The notes below the pieces were generated by a model. That model was not told where the DNA came from. It was given only the letters and a program-made list of their open reading frames with translations, and did not search any database. Of a stretch of DNA of 64,000 bases, positions 43,339 through 53,391 are shown one piece after another. The DNA lies in the NCBI GenBank assembly GCA_900095095.1, contig FMBT01000294.1, forward strand, positions 372,001-436,000, written 5' to 3'. The stretch's first letter is position 1; each line of letters begins with the position of its first letter. The position numbers and the translations under genes were made by a program. Origin of the DNA: Fragilariopsis cylindrus CCMP1102. Lineage: Eukaryota; Bacillariophyta; Bacillariophyceae; Bacillariales; Bacillariaceae.

Positions 43339-44721
43339 TTACTCGGTAGCATAAAAGCGTTTCGTGATATCACTGTATTCATCACCCATGAGATCTAGGA
43401 TCTCAGTCCATAAAGGTTTTGCTTTTTTTGTTCCCATTCGATCACGACTTTTAAATAGCACATTATTAGATACATTAGCTTGGAACCAAATGTTATCATC
43501 CACTTCACCTTGGAGTACTCCACTCGACCAAATTGTCGACTGGACGAAAAATTTAAAATCAAAGCCACTATAGATACGATCCAAGGATGGGTCCTCCATG
43601 GCATCTTGTGCCTGCGTTGGATCACCACCCCAATACATACCATCCTCGGTGATTTGTTGAGCATCATTCACGGTCGGACAAAGATGTAACATATCTAGAC
43701 CTACCGAAAGACTATCGATACCACCAAACCACAATGGTTGTATACAAAACTTTTCTAAGATAGGTGCCATATCGTTATTATCGTTGTTGTCATCCGATGA
43801 ACCATCCTCAGCGGGTTGTTCGAGGTCCCCCAAAAGGTACCCAGTTCGACGATTGAGTAATACACCTTGTATTTGACCGCCGTCCGTACTCACTACAATG
43901 ACTACTGGTAACAAATCAGCTTGTCTATCGGCACCAAGATGTCTTGGTGGTGGTTGTGTTAATCCAAACTTTGCCAGTAACGATGGATCAGGTTTGGAAG
44001 ACCAGCCAAATTTTAAAAAGTCTTTTACTCCAGTTGATTCATTATCGTCACTGCCACTATCACCGAAATCACCATCTTCACAGAATTTACGTGGATTGGC
44101 AATCAGAACGGTCCCAGGTCGAATTCCTTCCATTGGTTTTGCCCAATCTTCAACGATCGTTTCCTTATCGTCATCATCAGCAATCCCCGATCCTGTGGAT
44201 ACACCCTGCTGCTGCTGCTTTCGAGAAAATTCGATAAGTTCCTCAACGCTACCGATGATACCTTCACCACTATTATCATCATCATCACTGCTCTCGCCGT
44301 CGGCACTGTATAAATTTGACATTTTAGATTTGAAATCTGCGATCGATCGATCATCTATTTTCTCGTATTCATCATCATCATCGTCGTCATCGTCATCGTC
44401 ATCATCTTCGTCGTTACCGTCTTCGTTTAAATCAAAGTCTTCGAATTTGCCATAAAATGAGGACCACAAGGTCGTCGTCGTCACACGGGAAACATATAGA
44501 CCAGAAGCAGGAGCGACCGTATTATCGGAGGAATGCAGCTGTTGACTATGAGAAAAGGCAGTTGGTGTCGATGTCACCACCACCACCGGCGTGATTGTAA
44601 ATGCATTACAAATAAATTGGGTGGTTTGCCGATGGACACATAATATAAGGAGGAGAAGGGCCGCCTTGATAACGATGTCCTGTCGCGATGAGAATGATGT
44701 GGATTGGGATACATTCATCAT
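43339..44721 (-). CDS. UPF0301/AlgH (YqgE)-family protein, probably plastid, 460 aa
   Basis: The UPF0301 (DUF179) signature is visible in GIRPGTVLIANPRKF, LLPVVIVVSTDGGQIQGVLL with NRRTGYLLGDLE, and QPLWFGGIDSLSVGLDMLHL. Biochemical function of the family is unsettled. The N-terminus has a hydrophobic segment (KAALLLLILCVH) followed by FICNAFTITP. This resembles the signal peptide plus Ala-Phe junction used for secondary plastids, so plastid import is inferred. An acidic insert with about 12 Asp in a row and further Asp/Ser-rich linkers come before the domain, making it more than twice the bacterial length. There is no intron. The ATG is the first of two consecutive ones. Confidence 0.83.
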   Translation of the reverse strand: MMNVSQSTSFSSRQDIVIKAALLLLILCVHRQTTQFICNAFTITPVVVVTSTPTAFSHSQQLHSSDNTVAPASGLYVSRVTTTTLWSSFYGKFEDFDLNEDGNDEDDDDDDDDDDDDEYEKIDDRSIADFKSKMSNLYSADGESSDDDDNSGEGIIGSVEELIEFSRKQQQQGVSTGSGIADDDDKETIVEDWAKPMEGIRPGTVLIANPRKFCEDGDFGDSGSDDNESTGVKDFLKFGWSSKPDPSLLAKFGLTQPPPRHLGADRQADLLPVVIVVSTDGGQIQGVLLNRRTGYLLGDLEQPAEDGSSDDNNDNNDMAPILEKFCIQPLWFGGIDSLSVGLDMLHLCPTVNDAQQITEDGMYWGGDPTQAQDAMEDPSLDRIYSGFDFKFFVQSTIWSSGVLQGEVDDNIWFQANVSNNVLFKSRDRMGTKKAKPLWTEILDLMGDEYSDITKRFYATE

Positions 44722-45235
44722 TATAATATATCTTGCAGGCGATTATAGCGAGTCTTCGGTGGTCTGTAATATTTCTAACCCGTCGTATTAGTCTTCTTCT
44801 TCAATGAGATCAGCAAACCGGTGGTTATGCGGTTTTTGTTTATAAATTTAAATTTGTTGACTCAACTTGATTTTTTTCACCCGATCTTTATGAAGGATAA
44901 ATTAACATTATTAACTACGGATCCACAATTAAAATAAAAAAAGTAGTACGAAATGTACAGAATTTCTACGTAATATCAAGGGTGGTTAATTTTATGGAAT
45001 ATTACTTAACGTTATTCACAGTAAGAACGCCTCAATTTCAAATTAGGGAACCATACTTACGCTCACCGGTCTATCGTCTATCGTGCGTAAACAATAATCG
45101 TAATTTTGTCGGCTTTCGAAAGCGACTAACATTATCTGCTCGGACACACTGATTGGTTTGATGCATTCTACATACTATCTATACATTGAACATGTCTTAT
45201 GAGATCGCATACCTTTGTTTAGCACAAATTTAAAA
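44722..45235. other. Divergent intergenic region
   Basis: About 510 bp lie between the start codons of the UPF0301 and GPCR genes and should contain both promoters. It is AT-rich, and no specific site is assigned. Confidence 0.4.
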
Positions 45236-47744
45236 ATGAGGACGAGAACGAGAACGAGAACGACAGCAATTATTGTGATCCTAATCTGCATATGCAATGC
45301 AACGCAAATTAAAACAGAAACGGTAACGAAAAATAATGATACAGATACAGCAGCCAATAACGGTCACGATAGCAATAGCAACAGTAACGATCATGACTTG
45401 AAACTCGTTATGGTCGGTGGGGATGGACCTGTATTCAAATCTATTGAAGATGGGTGGGAATATCAATGTAACAAAACTTTAGGTTTAACTTGTCAATATG
45501 TAAAATCGTCCACCAATAATACACATTCCTGCATCGATCGAATAGATGAACTTATAGAATCAAATCAAGTGGATGGGATTGTAGCTGATTGTAGTGATGC
45601 TTTACTTCCCAACAACAACAACAACAACATCAACAACATCAACAACAATACTAATACTAATTCGACAACTGGCAATACTACTACGTCGTCCGTATATCAA
45701 CGTGCGTATGATGCTGGTATTCCAATTGTGACATTTGAAGCGACACCACCCGAAGGATTTCCACCGCATCTCATTCAGGCATACGTCGGGACGAATCAAA
45801 CAGAATTGGGTCATACGTTAGCCCGATTGTTGAAACAATTAGAACCGGATGGAGGGAAGTATGTACTGGTTTATCCACCAAGGAGGAATATAGTTCAATT
45901 GGACCGTGCAACTGGATTTCGTAATGAAATTTCCGATCGTATCGTGACACTCGACAACCACGGTCAGAAGCATTTAACAAATGAATCGTTTTGGAAAGAG
46001 AGAACAGAATTCAATATCAGTGACTACTACACAACAGATGAAGAAGTGCATCCGGATTACTTTCAGTATATGGACGACATAACAGAAACTAATCCACCAA
46101 CAGCCATCATATTTCTATTACAAACTCCAATGAGAGATAAGAAGTTTGTAAAATTTGTAGATAAACATAAGAAATTGGGACATGATATTACTTATATCGG
46201 TACGGATGGAGATGACTTTCAGTTAGATCTTTTGCGAAGTCAGTACATACATGGTCTGGTTGGTCAATTACCATATGATATTGGGTTGAAATCAGCCGAA
46301 ACTTTACACAAATCTGTTCTATTTAGACGACAACAGCAACAACAACAACAACAGAATTTAACTGAGAATAACAATACCAACACCTACACCGACAACGTCA
46401 ACGTATCATCGGCTACAACTATCATGTCTATCAATACCGATCTAGTGGCATATAGTATAATTCCTCATGCATTACCAGATAATGAAGTCGACAATAATTT
46501 GATAGGACCGCTGAAGTATATTGGGTATGTTTGTTTTGGTATAATCACAGTATTGTCATTAGCATGTTTGGGATGGATCATATGGAATCGAAAGGGATTT
46601 GCTGTCAAGGCATCTCAACCATTATTCCTGATAATGACAGTTGCTGGTGTTTTCATCATGGCATGTACATTAATACCAATATCCTTGGATGATAATGGGA
46701 AACCATTAGAAATGAAGTCATCCTATGCAGAATGTATTTGCATGCCTGTCCCGTGGTTATTCTTTACAGGATTTACTGTCACATTTTCTGCTTTATTCAG
46801 TAAAACTTGGCGAGTCAATAAATTCTTTCATTCCAAATCGGCATTTTCAAGAATAACAGTATCTGAATATGAAGTCATTGCACCATTTATAATTTTGTTG
46901 TCGTTGAACACTATTGTTCTAGTTACATGGACGATCGTCGATCCTTTGAAGTATGAAAGAACTTTCGACCTAGCAACTGATTACTGGAATAGAGAAATCA
47001 GATCAACTGGAATGTGTGAATCCCAGAATACGGTTTATTTTTTGATTCCACTAGTAATAAGTAAGTGAAGGGAAGAGAGAGAACTGATTGATTCTGAATG
47101 AATCCATATGATTGATAATTTTTGCCGGAGCGAGAATTTGTCATCCTATCTTACTTATCTTACTTATCTTCCTTTATTTTCAAACAATAGTAAACGTTAT
47201 TTCATTACTTATTGCTGCATGGCAATCTTGGCAAGCCCGAAACATAAAATCCGAGTTTTCTGAAGCAAAGTTTATTGGTCTTGCTGTATTTTCTATGTGT
47301 CAAGCCTTATTAACTGGATTGCCCATCGTTGCGATGTCGTCTAACCTTCCAATGACATTCTATATTATGATGACTACACTGGTATTTACTCTTTGTATGG
47401 TTATATTGCTTCTCATTTTTTTGCCAAAGGTTATCATGCAACATAAATACTCAAAAGCTACCGCGGAAGAGCAACGACGAATGCTAGCGGTAAGCATTAA
47501 AAGAAGTAGTCAAAAAACAAGAGCAACTTGCAAGAACAGCACTTCCGTACATGGATCTTATTCTGACGAATTTGCAAAAGACACCAAACTAGAAGCCCAT
47601 CTGTCGTCCAGTGATCAACGCAATGGTTCTTCTGAACCTACTGAATGGTCAGGGATCACTCGAAGAAATAAGAGCGTGAGATTTAGTGACATACGACATT
47701 CGACCATAAAGAGATGCGTTGATGATATTCAGGTTGGTGTGTAA
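45236..47744 (+). CDS. Class C (GABA-B-like) GPCR with PBP ectodomain, 792 aa
   Basis: The exons are 45236-47060 and 47191-47744, with a 130-bp GT-AG intron inside the 7TM region. The ATG at 45236 gives a signal peptide (MRTRTRTRTTAIIVILICIC). Residues about 60-400 form a type I periplasmic-binding-protein domain: LKLVMVGGDGPVFKSIEDGW, VDGIVADCSDALLP, AGIPIVTFEATPPEGFP and HDITYIGTDGDDFQLDLL. It looks closer to bacterial sugar-binding proteins than to metabotropic glutamate ectodomains. Seven membrane segments follow, from YIGYVCFGIITVLSLACLGW to MMTTLVFTLCMVILLLIFLP, with CMPVPWLFFTGFTVTFSALF and KTWRVNKFF as expected for GABA-B receptors. It probably senses an external small molecule. Asn-linked glycosylation sites and poly-Asn/Gln inserts are frequent. 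Confidence 0.88.
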
Positions 47745-48031
47745 GAGGAAACGAATAGAATATTCGAGAAAACATATCAGAAGCATAATGATTCCTGTTA
47801 GGATGATACTGTTGATACTCTTCTATTTACTTCTTACTGTTTCTTTTGTAACTACAATGTACTAGAAACGACTTTCGTTCTTAGACAAGAGATAGTTATG
47901 ATACAAAGGTCTTGATTAAAAATGATTCAGTGGATACATTACATTTTATAATTTATATCAAAATAATTACTATATTAGTATTTTGAAACTGTTGTATCTC
48001 CCGCGTCACTATTTTATTTTAAAGCTGCAGT

Positions 48032-48877
48032 CTAGATGATTGGAATCTGTCGGGTCGACTTTTTCTTTTTGGGAGCCGAAACGACCAGTACACCATTATT
48101 TAAGCGTGCCTCGATTTTGTCCATGTCCACTTCATTTTCCGCAAGAGTAAATCGTTTCTTGTATTTGCGTTTTGGTTGACGCATCGCTTCGATAACTAAG
48201 AAATCATCTTCCTGTGTGACACTCACGTCAGCACGCTCAACTCCTGGTAGATCTACAGCAACTTGAAAAGTCTCATCACTGCTTTCATTTTCCGAATTAG
48301 GAGTCTCAAATAATGATTCCTCCTTAGGTTTCTTGGTAGACGATTCATTCTTCGGATCATCGCGAGTATTCTCGGGATAGGAAGATTTGGGCTGCTTCAA
48401 AGGAGAACTCTCGTCATCATCTGCTGTATCTTCTTTTTCCTCATTTCCGTACATACGACTGACCCAAACACGAGACTTCTGAAGTAATTCTTCGTTAGTC
48501 TCACGCTCTTGTGTCGTATCTGTAAAGTCCTTGTTGAAATCGGACGCAAAATCAAATCCTTTTTCTAACCATTTCTTCACAGTTTCCTTGTCAACGTTCA
48601 TAGTTTCCTTGTCAACGTACTTAAAGAAGTCTTCTGGTGAGCCCATTTTACCTTGCCTGTTAAGTTCTTGCTGAAGCTCGCGAAATTCTTGATTAACACG
48701 GTCTTGACGTTGTCTGTATCGATTATAACGGGGAGACGATGCAAAGTTACTTGGGTTGTTGTCATTGCAATTGACTCTGTTACGATTTCCCGGTGGGCAG
48801 GTACTTCGAGGAAGTGGACCTGAGTAAGCATCTGCTCCTAAGATAGTAAGTCCAACAGTAATTAATTGTAGTTTCAT
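48032..48877 (-). CDS. Secreted/ER small heat-shock protein (Hsp20), 281 aa
   Basis: The C-terminal 80 residues form an alpha-crystallin domain: FQVAVDLPGVERADVSVTQE, then DFLVIEAMRQ and KIEARLNNGVLVVSAPKKKK. The end is QIPII, containing the IxI motif that mediates oligomer assembly. The N-terminus (MKLQLITVGLTILGADAYSG) is a signal peptide, so this chaperone should enter the secretory path or, in a diatom, possibly an outer plastid compartment. A long charged linker of about 180 residues precedes the domain. A short in-frame duplication (VDKETMNVDKETVKKW) is visible. There is no intron. Confidence 0.87.
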   Translation of the reverse strand: MKLQLITVGLTILGADAYSGPLPRSTCPPGNRNRVNCNDNNPSNFASSPRYNRYRQRQDRVNQEFRELQQELNRQGKMGSPEDFFKYVDKETMNVDKETVKKWLEKGFDFASDFNKDFTDTTQERETNEELLQKSRVWVSRMYGNEEKEDTADDDESSPLKQPKSSYPENTRDDPKNESSTKKPKEESLFETPNSENESSDETFQVAVDLPGVERADVSVTQEDDFLVIEAMRQPKRKYKKRFTLAENEVDMDKIEARLNNGVLVVSAPKKKKSTRQIPII

Positions 48878-50183
48878 CTTGCTGATTTTTTTTCCTTTGC
48901 ACTGTGTTCTTATTTTAAATTTGTGAGAGAAAGGAAAGACAAAATAATAGTAGCTATAGAAAATTATTATAATATTACCGTAGCGTATTCTGCTGATTCA
49001 ATCAGCAATACATTTTGTGAGGTGCACGATTAAAAATGAAGATCGCCACGCGGCTATTACGATCGAATCAATCAATCAATCATCTCAATCACACCACACA
49101 AAAGTGTTTTATGAGGTGCACGATTAAAAATGAAGATCGCCACGCGGCTATTACGATCGAATCAATCAATCAATCATCTCAATCACACAAAAAAGTGTCA
49201 ACACTTACTTCTGTCTGGTAGGGCCCTACAAGTAGAATGAAAATAGCCACGCGTCACAACAGCGGCAAACAGAAAATGAAAGCATGATGATTCATTCATT
49301 CATATACTATAATAGTATATAGTTATCTACTACTTTTCAGTCCAAATTCATCCAGCCAGGATGCACGACGTCTGTTCTAGTTGGTGATGTCAAATCCCCT
49401 CTTTGCCATATCCATCATGTGAAAAGCAGCAGAAGATGTATTGATAGTAGAAACGACAACCTGCTGTGATATTTTCACAGCAGAAGGAACAGTATAGACT
49501 TGAATTTAATTACTCCTGCACTATCATCAGAGTTATATAAGGGCTAGTTGGGCAGGGTAGGTGTATAGATATAAAATAGGAACAGTGTACTCATTATGTG
49601 CATTGTTGTTGCTTGATCTAATCTCTAGACAAAAAAGTAGGGTGTCGGTCTTAATCTTGTTCACTCACATAGTCATCAAACACAATTTTAACACAGGAAA
49701 AACCACATTTTTGAGATTATTTGTTGTTGGATTGAATTATGTTTGATACATCTAAATTGATGCCTACGAGTAAGCAGAAGATGTTTGCTGTTTGGAAAAA
49801 ACTGTGAAGATAGATAGGAACGTTCTCAAAAAACTGCCTGTCCGTCGTACAACGAGCGCGCGGAAATCTTAAGAAGATATTGACTTGTGAAAGAGGCCCA
49901 AAGGAATCGCCGGTCGACTCTAACCAAAAAAATCCAAAATCTTTAACTTCCATCACTACAATTTGCTGCTTACAGTAGATCGGTGCCACAGCTATAATAG
50001 TAGGCCCAAATGTATCGCCTCTAAAGGGAAGCTACCGTTTTCTCCCGCACATGTGGGTGGAAGGAAGATGAAACGAAAAACTCTCATTATTAGATCTCAT
50101 AATTTCATAACCTGCCTCTCGCTACCGGTAAACATAAAAATCAACGACGCTAATAAAACCACCGACCAACACCAACAATCAAG
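48878..50183. other. Intergenic region
   Basis: About 1.3 kb without a convincing gene. It holds a 92-bp tandem duplication (listed separately) and a hairpin at 49461-49483 (CTGCTGTGA and its complement around a 5-base loop). Confidence 0.5.
49018..49201. repeat. 92-bp tandem duplication
   Basis: The stretch beginning tgaggtgcacgattaaaaat at 49018 repeats almost exactly from 49110, through atgaagatcgccacgcggct and aatcaatcaatcatctcaat. The first unit has a slightly longer cacacca tail. The 61-codon frame seen here is a by-product. Confidence 0.9.
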
Positions 50184-51068
50184 ATGAAACTATTCAACGT
50201 ATTCGCAGCAGCACTAGCAGTCACTTCAGCCGTCGCTCAAATCGAAGCTCCCGATGGAGTTGACCAAGGTGAATTGAATGAGGCATTAGCCGAAGCAATG
50301 AACAGTATGCAACCTGGTACTCCACAAGAACAACAAGGTGCCATGGAAGATTTGAAAGTCGTCCACATCGATGGACCACTTGAATGTGAAGAAGAAGACA
50401 CAATCGAAGCCTCAAAATACGTTTCTGTGGAATATGTAGGTACGATCGCTGAAGGATCCGAAACTGGAGAAATTGGAAAGATATTTGACTCGAGTTTCAT
50501 CCGTGGTCAAACATTAGACTTTCAGCACAGTCTCGGTCAAGTCCCACGTGGTTTCGATTTTGCTACCAGGGGACTCTGCCAGGGTGTTAACGTTAGTATT
50601 ACCATCCCCCCACTTTTGGCGTTTGGTGATGAAGGAAATGGCGGTATCATTCCAGGAGGAGCAACGATTCATTTTAATGTCTTTGTAAAAAAAGTCTCCG
50701 TGGAAGATTTCCGTCCTGAATACAACTTTTTCGAACATATGGATTCAGATAAGGATGGATTAGTAAGTAGGAAAGAAATGACTGATTTTATGTTGCTTAA
50801 CTATCGTGCCGGAGTCCCTGATGAGCTATGGAATGCTGCTGACAAGAACGGCGACGGTTATTCTGATTGGAATGAGTTCATATTTGACAAGGGCGAAAAG
50901 AAGAAACGCGTGATCAACCAGGATGATGAAGATAAGAAAGCTAAAGCCGCTCTGTTGGCAGCTGAAGAATCAGAAGCTTCGAAGGATGATGCTGAAGCTG
51001 AAGAAGCAGAAGCTTCGAAGGATGAAGCTGAAGCTGATGTAGAAGAGATTACAACGGCCCAAGAGTAA
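50184..51068 (+). CDS. ER-type FKBP prolyl isomerase with two EF-hands, 294 aa
   Basis: A signal peptide (MKLFNVFAAALAVTSAVAQ) is followed by an FKBP domain at about residues 72-170: KYVSVEYVGTIAEGSE, KIFDSSF, LGQVPRGFDFATRGLCQGVN and IIPGGATIHFNVFVKKV. Two canonical EF-hand loops follow, at 187-198 (DSDKDGLVSRKE) and 220-231 (DKNGDGYSDWNE). The order FKBP then EF-hands is that of animal FKBP7/FKBP14 and similar secretory proteins. The Trp at the floor of the FK506 pocket (usually GWD or GLE type) is Phe here (GFDFA). The C-terminal tail has an Ala/Glu/Ser repeat (EASKDDAEAEEAEASKDEAE) and no KDEL-type signal. There is no intron. Confidence 0.88.
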   Translation: MKLFNVFAAALAVTSAVAQIEAPDGVDQGELNEALAEAMNSMQPGTPQEQQGAMEDLKVVHIDGPLECEEEDTIEASKYVSVEYVGTIAEGSETGEIGKIFDSSFIRGQTLDFQHSLGQVPRGFDFATRGLCQGVNVSITIPPLLAFGDEGNGGIIPGGATIHFNVFVKKVSVEDFRPEYNFFEHMDSDKDGLVSRKEMTDFMLLNYRAGVPDELWNAADKNGDGYSDWNEFIFDKGEKKKRVINQDDEDKKAKAALLAAEESEASKDDAEAEEAEASKDEAEADVEEITTAQE

Positions 51069-51837
51069 ACCTATTTCGTCCGAACCGACGAATAATACAT
51101 AGTTGAACATAAAATAAATGAGTACATTAAAATAATTGTTATTCTAAATATAGCAAGGTTATTTTCCATATAGAAAGGGTTGATTAATACCCCCCCCCCC
51201 CCCGCCGGTAAAATAGCATTATTTATAAACAAATTCCAAAATTGAATCATCGATTTCACGTCGTACACTCAAGTAAGGAGTGAATTGTTTTATTTTTTGT
51301 ACATGTAACTCAAATCTCGCTCTACCGTGAGTACTTAAAGATGCATATGGCTCTGCACTTAAAAATCTACACACAACTATAGCACTGGTGTAGAGTAAAA
51401 ATTGCATTCTCAGATTGATCCGTTATTGAGGGACACTGTCAAAGATTATTTGATAGCATTTATATGCACCTCACCACAACCTAGCCAGACTCCCAGTCAA
51501 TATTAAAGTACGACTACAAAGTATGTCAAATCATTCTTTGTCCACGCTATCCTGCACACACAGCATTGGCTCTTATCCCCAACGCAACTATCATCAACAG
51601 GCGGAATCAATGGAAACTACGCTACAAATTTCTATAAAAGAGGCTACTGAACGGTCAACGAGCTGGTAAAGTTGATTTTTCTAGCAGGTAAACTGTAGCA
51701 TCTTTTGCAAATAACCCCAAGTAAAGCAATCCACTTGTTTGCCAGTTTATTCCAAGAATGCAATACTAGACCAACAATCAACTTGTTGTTATGATTTTGC
51801 TCATCTCCAACAGGAACATTTTCATTGCACCTCCTGC
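51069..51837. other. Intergenic region with a C14 homopolymer
   Basis: About 770 bp without a convincing gene. It contains a run of 14 C at 51190-51203 that could be unstable or poorly sequenced. Minus-strand open frames here are short and unsupported. Confidence 0.45.
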
Positions 51838-52077
51838 TTAGATCAAATGAAGTCCAACATTGTCTTTTCTGAAGCCAAATGTTGTTTCACCTATCAGGTG
51901 CACCACTGCTTTCAGTTGGGCTTGGGCCACGTTGCCCGTTATCATTTTTTTTGATATTCCTGTTGCTACAAATGTACAAACTGGTGTGTCTTCTGTGAAG
52001 ATGCTCACCGTTGAACGTATCCTCTGGAACGTCTTTGCTTGCACCTTTAGCAAGGCTCGGCTGAGAGCTTCTTGCAT
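51838..52077 (-). CDS. Unrecognised small ORF, 79 aa, possibly a 3' exon
   Basis: This is a minus-strand frame with an ATG at 52077. It contains protein-like sequence such as VQAKTFQRIRSTVSIFTEDT, VCTFVATGISKKM and AQLKAVVHLIGETTFGFRKD. It lies 60 bp beyond the stop of the next minus-strand ORF and may be its downstream exon. I could not find a GT-AG pair that joins the two frames cleanly. Family unknown. Confidence 0.3.
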   Translation of the reverse strand: MQEALSRALLKVQAKTFQRIRSTVSIFTEDTPVCTFVATGISKKMITGNVAQAQLKAVVHLIGETTFGFRKDNVGLHLI

Positions 52078-52136
52078 CTGATCGGGCTCATCTGAGCGTG
52101 TTAACAACTGCCAATTCAACTATGTCCCGTCCTCTA

Positions 52137-52487
52137 TTACGTGTTCTTCTGCTTTGTGCCGTAGACGACCAAAATCTCGGGGCTCGTTCCATCATGAGTG
52201 AGACGCAATGTCACCTTATCTTCTCCACTGTCACTAATAATAATTTCATTAATACTCCCACCATAAACTTGGAAGAGGTCGCCGTGCAACAGTGCCACTT
52301 CTGAGGCATAATCGGGGTCTCGACGCGTCCCACAAAAGACATGATCGACTTGCGAGCATTCGCCCTGCACTTCCTCACTGCCACCGGATTCCAATTTATG
52401 GACGGCAAACTTGGCAAAGCCCGAATACGCGGCGCATTTGTTGTACAATACGGGGATCTTAGATGTGGACGTATCTGGTGTCGCCAT
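52137..52487 (-). CDS. Unrecognised ORF, 116 aa
   Basis: This is a minus-strand frame with an ATG at 52487. It has a compact, beta-rich-looking composition (VHKLESGGSEEVQGECSQVD; VALLHGDLFQVYGG; EIIISDSGEDKVTLRLTHDG) and third-position GC higher than the host genes nearby. No family is recognised. It is divergent from the ORF starting near 52610, with one copy of an 86-bp direct repeat between them. Confidence 0.4.
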   Translation of the reverse strand: MATPDTSTSKIPVLYNKCAAYSGFAKFAVHKLESGGSEEVQGECSQVDHVFCGTRRDPDYASEVALLHGDLFQVYGGSINEIIISDSGEDKVTLRLTHDGTSPEILVVYGTKQKNT

Positions 52488-52533
52488 AGTGCTGTTAGTT
52501 TTGTATGTGTGGTACAGGTTTGTTGTGTTAATT

Positions 52534-52618
52534 AATGTTAGAATTCACTAGGTATTTATGATTTAATTGGTATGGGCAGAAGTGCCCGTAAATTGCGTTC
52601 AAAGCTTCCATGGGGGGT
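52534..52618. repeat. 86-bp dispersed direct repeat, copy 1
   Basis: The stretch from aatgttagaattcactaggt to aaagcttccatggggggt recurs at 54408-54492 with a single-base gap and otherwise near identity. The two copies bracket one unknown ORF and the Rieske gene. Confidence 0.9.
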
Positions 52619-53206
52619 ATCCCCCAAACCCCCTCTGGCAATATCACGAGCGTAATTTTTTTATTCACGACTCAAGGTGTGCATGTTTATAATGATCCAA
52701 TCATTGTTAGACAATATTTACAGATACCTAAAACTACTAAAGGGTTGACAATACAGCTGGTCATTACCGTGTCTTACACAGGAGCCACTGCATCAATGCT
52801 CGCAATCCATCATGCGTTCCACCTTGGGGCAAATCACTCGGCGAAACCCATCATCAATCGCTGCGGCGTCAACGGCCTCGTGCCTCACAAGTACATGGTG
52901 ACCTTGAAATTGCAGCTTCACTTGGACACAAAGGAGGACAAGCTCAGCTTTCTCCAAGGCTGGATTCACCAGTACGAACCCGACAACTCGAACGGCATCA
53001 CCCACTGCAAGCTCGAGGCCAACTCCAACGCTACACACGCCGTGCACTTCTTCACTGAAACCCAGTTTGCCATTGCTGTCGAAGCAGGCGACAAGGCCAT
53101 CTTGCTTATAGCCAAGGACGACACGGTAGACTCAATTGAGTGCGACTGCCTCCAACGCGCGGCCGTGTCGTTGCCCTTCGATCCAAAAACATTCGTTCGT
53201 GATTAA
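52610..53206 (+). CDS. Unrecognised ORF with GC-rich codons, up to 198 aa
   Basis: The frame opens with an ATG inside the end of the 86-bp repeat and stops at 53206. The body from about residue 30 looks like a folded protein (IVRQYLQIPKTTKGLTIQLV; KYMVTLKLQLHLDTKEDKLS; FFTETQFAIAVEAGDKAILL). It uses C/G-ending codons much more than neighbouring genes, most clearly in 52850-53110. This may indicate a different origin or strong expression. No family is recognised. The first 10 or so residues may not be translated. Confidence 0.45.
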   Translation: MGGIPQTPSGNITSVIFLFTTQGVHVYNDPIIVRQYLQIPKTTKGLTIQLVITVSYTGATASMLAIHHAFHLGANHSAKPIINRCGVNGLVPHKYMVTLKLQLHLDTKEDKLSFLQGWIHQYEPDNSNGITHCKLEANSNATHAVHFFTETQFAIAVEAGDKAILLIAKDDTVDSIECDCLQRAAVSLPFDPKTFVRD

Positions 53207-53267
53207 ATTTCATCACCTGACTGACTTCTTTCCTGACTCACTCAACACACCGTACCGATGACAACAA

Positions 53268-53307
53268 AGTTTTAAAATTGTTTTTGGCCAAAAACAATTT
53301 TAAAACT
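53268..53307. terminator. 40-bp perfect palindrome
   Basis: The arm from 53268 (agttttaaaattgtttttgg) is exactly complementary to 53288-53307, with no spacer. It lies between the stop of the preceding ORF and the Rieske start. Transcribed RNA would form a long A/U-rich hairpin. It could instead be a short inverted-repeat element. The role as a terminator is a guess. Confidence 0.4.
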
Positions 53308-53391
53308 GCTGCGTTCAACAGAGAGAGACACCAATAAGAAGTGAGACGTTCTTATGCATAGTAACTGATCTTATAACTGATTTATGTGGCT

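Noticed and set aside
43898-44455. Plus-strand frame of 185 codons with a long poly-Ser run.
   Set aside because: It is antisense to the Asp-rich part of the UPF0301 gene, where GAT/GAC codons read as Ser on the other strand.
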